The position numbers and the translations under genes were made by a program. This document shows, one piece after another, positions 58,743 through 64,000 of a stretch of DNA of 64,000 nucleotides (position 1 is its first letter; each line of letters starts with the position of its first letter). Source of the stretch: an uncultured Clostridium sp. (GTDB lineage: Bacteria > Bacillota > Clostridia > Lachnospirales > Lachnospiraceae); assembly GCA_947253885.1 (NCBI GenBank), contig CAMYAO010000007.1:1-64000 (forward strand). Reading direction: 5' to 3'. The notes under the pieces are model-generated. The model made no database searches and was not told the origin of the DNA. It was given only the letters and a program-made list of their open reading frames with translations.

Positions 58743-61067
58743 CTAATTGCCCCCTAAGAAATCTTCAAATTCATCTCTTAGCCTAAAGCCTTTTAGCAGT
58801 GTGGTCTTCTCACCACCAGCCTTTGGTCTTTTCCTAACAACCTCAGCAAACTTCCTAAGTTCATGGTTGAAGTTTCTGCTGTTTTCAAAATAGCAACCAT
58901 TTTGCTCACACCACCTTTTGTAGTGGTCATAGACTGAAGCTGTTCTAACTTCAGCCGTATCATCAGCAATCAGTTTATCCTCGGCAAACTGAGCAAATTT
59001 ATCGCTATCATGGGCATAGCTTAAAGTGGCATCTTTTACGCATTTTGGCGGATTAATTCCATCTTTTTTAAGTAGATAAAAACCATCAACAAGCCAGTTT
59101 AGAATGGCACTTTTGGCTTCATCTTTTGAAAATTCTTCCTTTAAGGTTTTATCCTGTTCATCATCTTCAAAGTGTCTATCAAAAGGAATGATATGCACAC
59201 GATTACTTGAAAATATGGTCATATCGCTGATGATAGGAAGGTAGTTGGTGTTGACATAGAGTTTGAACTGAGATTTAAAGTCAAAGCTGTTCTCATGAAG
59301 AAATCTTGCATTTAATGTGTCATTCCCAGTCATGTTTTTTACTTGGGCTGCATTAAGGCAAAGTCCACGTCTTGGCTCTGCTATATTGGCAAAACGAATA
59401 CCAGCAAGTCTTGCAATGTCCTCAGATGGCTGAGAGCTGTTGGGATTGCTCTTGACAGCAATGGTTTCAGGTCTAACTGCTTTACCATAATCACCCATAA
59501 CAAATAAGACACTTTCCATAAGCGTTCCTTTGCCATTTCTAGTAGTCTCACCATAGAGAAAAAACATACACTCATACTTGGTTTCACCAGTTACGGCATA
59601 TCCAAGGGACTTTTTAAGAAATAGGGTTTTCTCTTTATCTGAACTCATGATTTCATCTACAAAGGAATTAAATCTTTCACTTTTTGCAAGTGGATCATAA
59701 TCGACCATTGAAACCTTGGTAATGTAGTCATCAGCACTATGGTCACGAAAGATTCCATGCTTCAAATCAAGCGTTCCATTTCTGCAGTTAAAGAGGTAGA
59801 TATTTTTATCAAACTCAGCCATTGGAATTGGATAGACGCTTTGTGCTTCCTTGATACAAATCTCTCTACACCTTCTAGTACTCCACTGATTCCAAAGTTT
59901 CACTGCATAAGACCTTTTAGCCTCATTTCTGATAGTGCCTGCGTGCTGAATAAGTGATAAGGCTAAATCTTTACAAAGTTCCATAGTTTTTAGAGTTCCT
60001 GTATCTTTAGTCCATTTGATTCCATCATAGAAAAACCACATTTTTCTTTCAGGAACGTACCTAAGAACCTCCTTAAACACATCGGCAAAAAGTCTGCCTT
60101 TTCCTAAATCACCATTTAAGTAGACCTTGTTATCTTCAGGATTTATTTCTTGAAGTTTAGTTAAGATGTCATTAAAATCTTCATCAGCAGTCCTATGCCA
60201 TAAGGGCTTATAGAAGGTCTTACACATGGAAACTGCCTTTCTGATGGTTATGTTTCCGTAGGTATCACTACCTCTTTGTTCATCCCACTTAGGTCTATAC
60301 AGAGCAGATTTTCTAAATAGCCTATCTATCTGATCCGTATCGCCATTGCAGTAGAAAGAAAGAATCGAACATAAGGCTGCATCTGCTTCACTTTGTGATG
60401 GAAAGCCAGTAATATCGCCATTCCAGAGCCTTGTAAATTTCTTTCCATTTACTGCATTTCCTGCCTTTTGAGTAACGGATTCATCGCTTAGATAGGACTT
60501 GACCTCTGAACTTTCTACAAAAGTTTCTGGCATAGTTTCTCTTTTCATGTAGGTATCAATAAGCCACTTGATGCCATCATCTTCCGTTACCAGCTCTCCT
60601 TGTTGATAGACATTTCCTGTTACTGTAAAGAACCTGTTTGTGACGCCACCCGGATAGACCTCTACGTTTTTTCCTTTTAGTTTGTAGGAGACAATGTCAT
60701 ATTTTTTGTAGTAATGACAGAGAATATGAAGTCCAGTTCCACTTGGACTATATTCAATGTAGGCATTCGGAAAATGCTCCAGTATCTCCATAGCCCAGTC
60801 AGAAATTTCTCCATTCTTTACGCAGTGATCAAGGTCAATAGCAATCATGTCCTCATCGATTCTTATGGCAAGACCATCATAGGTAGATAGCTTTTCTATT
60901 GCCTTATCAAAATTTGTAAAATCTGATGGCATATTTACTCTTGCTTTGTTTCCAGTAACTAGACTATAGGGCACTTTGCTGTTTCTTCTTTCCTTTGCAT
61001 CTTCAAGTCTCCATGCTCCAAAGATTTCTTTTTCTTTTAAGTTTTTTGGTAAGTTTTCATAACTCAT
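58743..61067 (-). CDS. phage/plasmid primase-helicase (prim-pol + D5/P4-like SF3 helicase)
   Basis: A 774-residue replication protein. Residues about 1-175 look like a prim-pol primase: IAIDLDHC with metal-binding Asp78/Asp80, SPSGTGLHILCH (107-118) and NRFFTVTG. A linker with the primase-C helical and D5_N regions follows (about 220-470). Residues about 480-700 form an SF3 helicase: Walker A GETTRNGKGT (506-515), then FANIAEPRRG, KLYVNTNYLPII and NRVHIIPFDRHF. The C-terminal part resembles a winged helix. Such proteins start replication of phages, satellites and some integrative elements. GGAG precedes the ATG (reverse strand). It appears intact, unlike its phage neighbours. Confidence 0.88.
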   Translation of the reverse strand: MSYENLPKNLKEKEIFGAWRLEDAKERRNSKVPYSLVTGNKARVNMPSDFTNFDKAIEKLSTYDGLAIRIDEDMIAIDLDHCVKNGEISDWAMEILEHFPNAYIEYSPSGTGLHILCHYYKKYDIVSYKLKGKNVEVYPGGVTNRFFTVTGNVYQQGELVTEDDGIKWLIDTYMKRETMPETFVESSEVKSYLSDESVTQKAGNAVNGKKFTRLWNGDITGFPSQSEADAALCSILSFYCNGDTDQIDRLFRKSALYRPKWDEQRGSDTYGNITIRKAVSMCKTFYKPLWHRTADEDFNDILTKLQEINPEDNKVYLNGDLGKGRLFADVFKEVLRYVPERKMWFFYDGIKWTKDTGTLKTMELCKDLALSLIQHAGTIRNEAKRSYAVKLWNQWSTRRCREICIKEAQSVYPIPMAEFDKNIYLFNCRNGTLDLKHGIFRDHSADDYITKVSMVDYDPLAKSERFNSFVDEIMSSDKEKTLFLKKSLGYAVTGETKYECMFFLYGETTRNGKGTLMESVLFVMGDYGKAVRPETIAVKSNPNSSQPSEDIARLAGIRFANIAEPRRGLCLNAAQVKNMTGNDTLNARFLHENSFDFKSQFKLYVNTNYLPIISDMTIFSSNRVHIIPFDRHFEDDEQDKTLKEEFSKDEAKSAILNWLVDGFYLLKKDGINPPKCVKDATLSYAHDSDKFAQFAEDKLIADDTAEVRTASVYDHYKRWCEQNGCYFENSRNFNHELRKFAEVVRKRPKAGGEKTTLLKGFRLRDEFEDFLGGN

Positions 61068-61409
61068 TTTTTCACTCCTTTATTTTTCTAATATTAGAAG
61101 GACATTTATTTCTCTTTTAAGAACCAATTTTTCCTTACAAATCACAGGCAAAGAAATTTGATGTTTTGTAAACCATCTAGGAAAATTTCTAGAAAAAAGT
61201 TTCTCTAAGGCTCCGTAAATTTTGTCCTTCTACTAGGTAGCCTTGGGAGAAGACAAAATCTGACGCTTTTATAAAAAATATTTTTCCTTGCATCTATAAG
61301 CGAAGAAAGAGCTATAATCGAACCCCTAAAAATAAAAAATCTCCCAAAACTACATGAGATAGCCTTAGGGAGTAGAAAAATTCATGAATATATGTTATTA
61401 TAGTGTACA
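61068..61409. other. 342-bp non-coding stretch with short repeats
   Basis: No gene is seen. The stretch holds an inverted pair, TAGAAGGACA (about 61094) and TGTCCTTCTA (about 61229), a near-palindrome TCTAGGAAAATTTCTAGA (about 61178), and a repeated block TAGCCTTGGGAGAAGA (about 61249) and TAGCCTTAGGGAGTAGA (about 61360). It lies upstream of the reverse-strand primase, so it could hold its promoter, an origin or a regulatory RNA. Confidence 0.4.
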
Positions 61410-61632
61410 ATGGAAATTTTTACGCAGTGGAGATGTATAATTAGATTTCCAGATGAAATTAAAAGAATTAGACAACGATGCTTTCTGATACAGCAAGACT
61501 TTGCTAAAGAAATTAAGGTGGCATTTTCTACTGTGAATAGATGGGAAGGTGGCAAAGCCTAACCTTAATGCTATGAAAAATATAAAAGAGTTCTGCTCAG
61601 AACATGATGTTGATTATTCAGATGTAGAAGAG
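61410..61632 (+). pseudogene. remnant of an XRE-type helix-turn-helix domain
   Basis: From ATG 61410 the frame reads RFPDEIKRIRQRC, QQDFAKEIKVAFSTVNRWEG and stops at 61560; a shifted frame continues KPNLNAMKNIKEFCSEHDVD. Together they give the typical HTH block ending NRWE-x-GK-x-KPN. The frameshift lies near 61550. Such domains begin many regulators or DNA-modification proteins in clostridia; here only the N-terminal part survives, joined to a transposase end. Confidence 0.65.
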
Positions 61633-61908
61633 CTTCTTACAAGACTTGGTATGGTTGGAAAAACTGAAATCAACAAGGTGTATGATATATCTGGAATAGA
61701 AAGATCATTAAGTAAAAAAAGTAGTCCTTATAATAATGCTGTAGCTGAAGCATTTAATAAGGTAATGAAGACAGAATTTGTATATCAGAAAAAATTTACA
61801 AGCTTAAAACAACTAAAATTAGAATTATCAGAGTATGTTTATGGGTACAACAACCTAAGGATCCATGGATCATTAGGTTACTTGACACCAGTTAAATATA
61901 TAAGTTAG
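61633..61908 (+). pseudogene. C-terminal remnant of an IS3-family transposase (OrfB)
   Basis: In frame with the preceding HTH remnant, the sequence reads IERSLSKKSSPYNNAVAEAF, TEFVYQKKFTSLKQLKLEL and NNLRIHGSLGYLTPVKYIS before TAG 61906. These are the last about 75 residues of an IS3/IS150 integrase, including the final part of the DDE domain. The rest of the element is missing. The exact junction with the HTH part lies between 61633 and about 61685. A TTGACA-like element downstream (61938) may now serve the surface-protein gene. Confidence 0.8.
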
Positions 61909-61988
61909 TACGTTCGATTTTAGATTGTACAAATAGGTGTTGACAATCTAGTAGATAGATAAAGAAAATTGTGAAAAGGAAGCTAAAT

Positions 61989-64000
61989 ATGAAAAAAATG
62001 AGAAAGTTTATGGTACTTTTGATAGTTACTATCACGATGGTGTCAAATATCGCCACAGCCTTTGCGACTGATGGGGGTGGAGGGCTGCCAAAATCGGTTA
62101 GTGATGACGATAAATGCCCTATTGTGGCAGGAGCTAACATTCCTGCAAGGCCAGTAAAACTTGGAGAAGGAGAAACGGCACAAAGTCTTACAAAAAATCC
62201 AGACCAACCAGATATCTATAACTTGCGTACAGACTATAAGGTTGAGAGAGTGGATGCTGATGGAAAATCCTCTTATAAAATCAACTACCAACCCTACATA
62301 GCTAGTGTTGGTGAATCTGCAACAAAAGAAGAAAAAGATAGGATAAGTAAGACAATTACCTTACCTAAATTTTCTGATTATTACATTCCTAAAAATGATG
62401 CAGGAAATAGAATTGAAAATTATAATATTAATTATGATATGATAGTAAAAAAAGCAAAAGATGGAAAAATAAGTGGTGACAAAGAAATTGGACTTAGGTA
62501 TGAAGGGAGTCAAGAATTTCTTTATTATGGAAAAGAAAACGAAGTAACAGTCAAACACGTTTTTCAAGACATCTTAGACTTAAATAAGTATACAAATTTA
62601 GGTGGAGATGACCAAAAAGAAATAACTACAAAGCAAAAAGGTAACACTGCTTCTATTTTGGAAATAAAACCACTTGATGAAAAAGATAGAAAAGGCTTTG
62701 TTCCAGAACAAGATTTTATCAAGATACAAGTACCAAATGATACTAAAGATTTTGTTGTAGAATATCGTTACAACCGTGCCCATTTTGATGTAGTTTTTGA
62801 CACACAAGGTGGAACACCACTTCCGGCTCGTACTATTTTTTATCAACAAGTGATTCCTAAAATTGCCGATGCAGACATACCTACAAAAGTAGGCGGAGAC
62901 TTTTTAGGCTGGAAATCATCTGTAAACTTAAAGAAAAAAGATGGCACTACAATTACAGCTGGTGCATTAATTTCAGAAAAAGATTTAGATTCAGGGCTAA
63001 TCATGCCAGCAGAGAAAGTTACCTTCACAGCTGTGTGGCAGGACAAGGAAAAAGCTGACTATGCAGTACAATTCTGGGCAGAAAAGGCAGACCATGCCGA
63101 TGGTGCTTCTCTAGCAGATAAGTACGACTATGTAGGCACTCGTGTCTATAAAAACCAAGACACAGGCTCGAGACCAGACTTGGATAACGTGTCTATAAAA
63201 GACATAGTATTTCCGAACCTGGATCAAGCCCGCCTAGACAAGATATGGGCCGGCGAAAACTTGAATTCTGGCAGAAATCCTTATCTAAACAAGTTCTATG
63301 TCTACAACCAAGACTTAACAGATAAAGAAAATAAAGATCCTAAAACAAATGTCACAAAGACTGTATCAACCACAGGTAAAACAGTCTACAACATCTACTA
63401 CGATAGACAAGTTTATGACCTTTACTTTACGAAATCTAACACAAACGCTAAAAGTTTTTATCCAGAAATATGGAAAAATGATAAAAAAGTAGGCGAAGAG
63501 GGGAATCCCTATCATTTTAAGGCACGCTATAACCAAAAGATGGTTGGCTTGTGGCCAGATGATATAAAGGAAGTAAGGGGATTTACTAGATATTACTCTA
63601 GTATAGGATGGTTACCAAATCTTAAGAATCCTAAAGTTATTTATAGGGACACTCCTCCCTACAGGCTTTCTGCTAACCTCTTTATAGATTGTCCTGAATT
63701 AATAAAACAAGATGGCTATGTTAGTGAAATAGACCTAGGCAATGGTCAAACAAAGCCAGCTAGCATTACAGACCTTTCCTTCGGGATTCAAGAAGATAAT
63801 CACACACTACCCCACCACATAGACTTTTGGTTGGATGGTTTTGAGGACAATCAAGTGATAGATTATGATCTCTACACCATAAAATCAGATACTGACAGAG
63901 AAGAGTACAAGCATCTTCCTCCAGATCTCCAAGGTTTTACACAAAAGGAAAAAAGAGGAATAGGGTCAAGATTTTATAACGATAGTGATTTAGAAGACCT
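61989..64000 (+). CDS. large secreted surface protein with InlB B-type repeat (3' end outside window)
   Basis: The frame is open from ATG 61989 to the window end (670 codons). A signal peptide (about residues 1-26) ends at TAFA. Residues about 265-350 form an InlB B-repeat/Flg_new-like unit: FDVVFDTQGGTPLPARTIFY, a GGDFLGWK core and MPAEKVTFTAVW. The stretches before and after are polar, with tyrosine-rich motifs such as YNIYYDRQVYDLYF that recur in adhesins of Gram-positive anaerobic cocci (Peptoniphilus, Anaerococcus, Finegoldia) as I recall them. A cell-wall anchor would be expected at the unseen C-terminus. AAAGGAAG precedes the ATG. The neighbouring IS3 remnant supports acquisition by transfer. 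Confidence 0.8.
   Translation, partial: MKKMRKFMVLLIVTITMVSNIATAFATDGGGGLPKSVSDDDKCPIVAGANIPARPVKLGEGETAQSLTKNPDQPDIYNLRTDYKVERVDADGKSSYKINYQPYIASVGESATKEEKDRISKTITLPKFSDYYIPKNDAGNRIENYNINYDMIVKKAKDGKISGDKEIGLRYEGSQEFLYYGKENEVTVKHVFQDILDLNKYTNLGGDDQKEITTKQKGNTASILEIKPLDEKDRKGFVPEQDFIKIQVPNDTKDFVVEYRYNRAHFDVVFDTQGGTPLPARTIFYQQVIPKIADADIPTKVGGDFLGWKSSVNLKKKDGTTITAGALISEKDLDSGLIMPAEKVTFTAVWQDKEKADYAVQFWAEKADHADGASLADKYDYVGTRVYKNQDTGSRPDLDNVSIKDIVFPNLDQARLDKIWAGENLNSGRNPYLNKFYVYNQDLTDKENKDPKTNVTKTVSTTGKTVYNIYYDRQVYDLYFTKSNTNAKSFYPEIWKNDKKVGEEGNPYHFKARYNQKMVGLWPDDIKEVRGFTRYYSSIGWLPNLKNPKVIYRDTPPYRLSANLFIDCPELIKQDGYVSEIDLGNGQTKPASITDLSFGIQEDNHTLPHHIDFWLDGFEDNQVIDYDLYTIKSDTDREEYKHLPPDLQGFTQKEKRGIGSRFYNDSDLED

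Overview
The window reads as a chromosome segment of a low-GC Gram-positive anaerobe, most likely of the Clostridia (Lachnospiraceae-like). This rests on strong AGGAGG-type ribosome binding sites, a SigH-type sigma factor, mini-RNase III next to cysS, the nusB-xseAB-ispA-dxs-tlyA-argR-recN gene order, QueH in place of QueG, and an ATP-type PEP carboxykinase. No species can be fixed from the sequence alone.

Layout. 1-3.4 kb: a prephenate-dehydratase-like gene cut by the window edge, a divergent aminotransferase and a convergent FUSC-family membrane protein. 3.45-9.02 kb: an eight-gene unit with its own promoter and terminator. It holds a small secreted Cys-containing protein, two paralogous membrane-anchored proteins, one ABC ATPase and four multi-pass membrane proteins; no named system was recognised. 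9.2-16.4 kb: ispF, a NahK-like sugar kinase, cysS, mrnC, rlmB, sigH, a secreted cell-wall protein and a CPBP protease. 16.4-19.5 kb: tRNA-Thr, a LVIVD-protein remnant, lysA, tRNA-Leu and a trigger-factor-like chaperone. 19.6-28.5 kb: the long Asp23/nusB-to-recN operon (RNA/DNA housekeeping plus isoprenoid and NADP synthesis). 28.8-31.4 kb: wreckage of an iron-siderophore/B12-type ABC importer interrupted by an IS200/IS605 element with tnpA and an atypical tnpB. 31.5-53.6 kb: a largely intact metabolic core comprising DUF5688, tRNA-Thr, queH, argH, asd, topB, a hexapeptide-repeat protein, a homocysteine methyltransferase, ilvN-ilvC, leuC-leuD-thrC, deoC-cdd, pckA, a likely 6S RNA, yihY, pheS-pheT and queA.

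53.7-64 kb is accessory and mosaic. It begins with a frameshifted relative of the 3.6 kb permease fused to a phage fragment. Then come prophage tail-gene remnants, including a tail-chaperone pair that looks like a -1 frameshift arrangement, and a secreted amidase with a lipoprotein. A 66-bp direct repeat brackets this stretch. After it come a truncated terminase small subunit, a D5/P4-like primase-helicase, an HTH and IS3 remnant, and the start of a large repeat-containing surface protein that runs off the window.

How it fits together: amino-acid synthesis genes (aromatic, lysine/threonine via asd-lysA-thrC, branched-chain via ilv/leu, arginine via argH with argR nearby) and translation genes (three tRNAs, cysS, pheST, queH/queA, rlmB, tlyA) form the stable backbone. 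The best candidate for an undescribed system is the 3.6-8.95 kb secreted-protein/ABC-exporter operon, whose signature permease recurs in damaged form at the start of the mosaic region.
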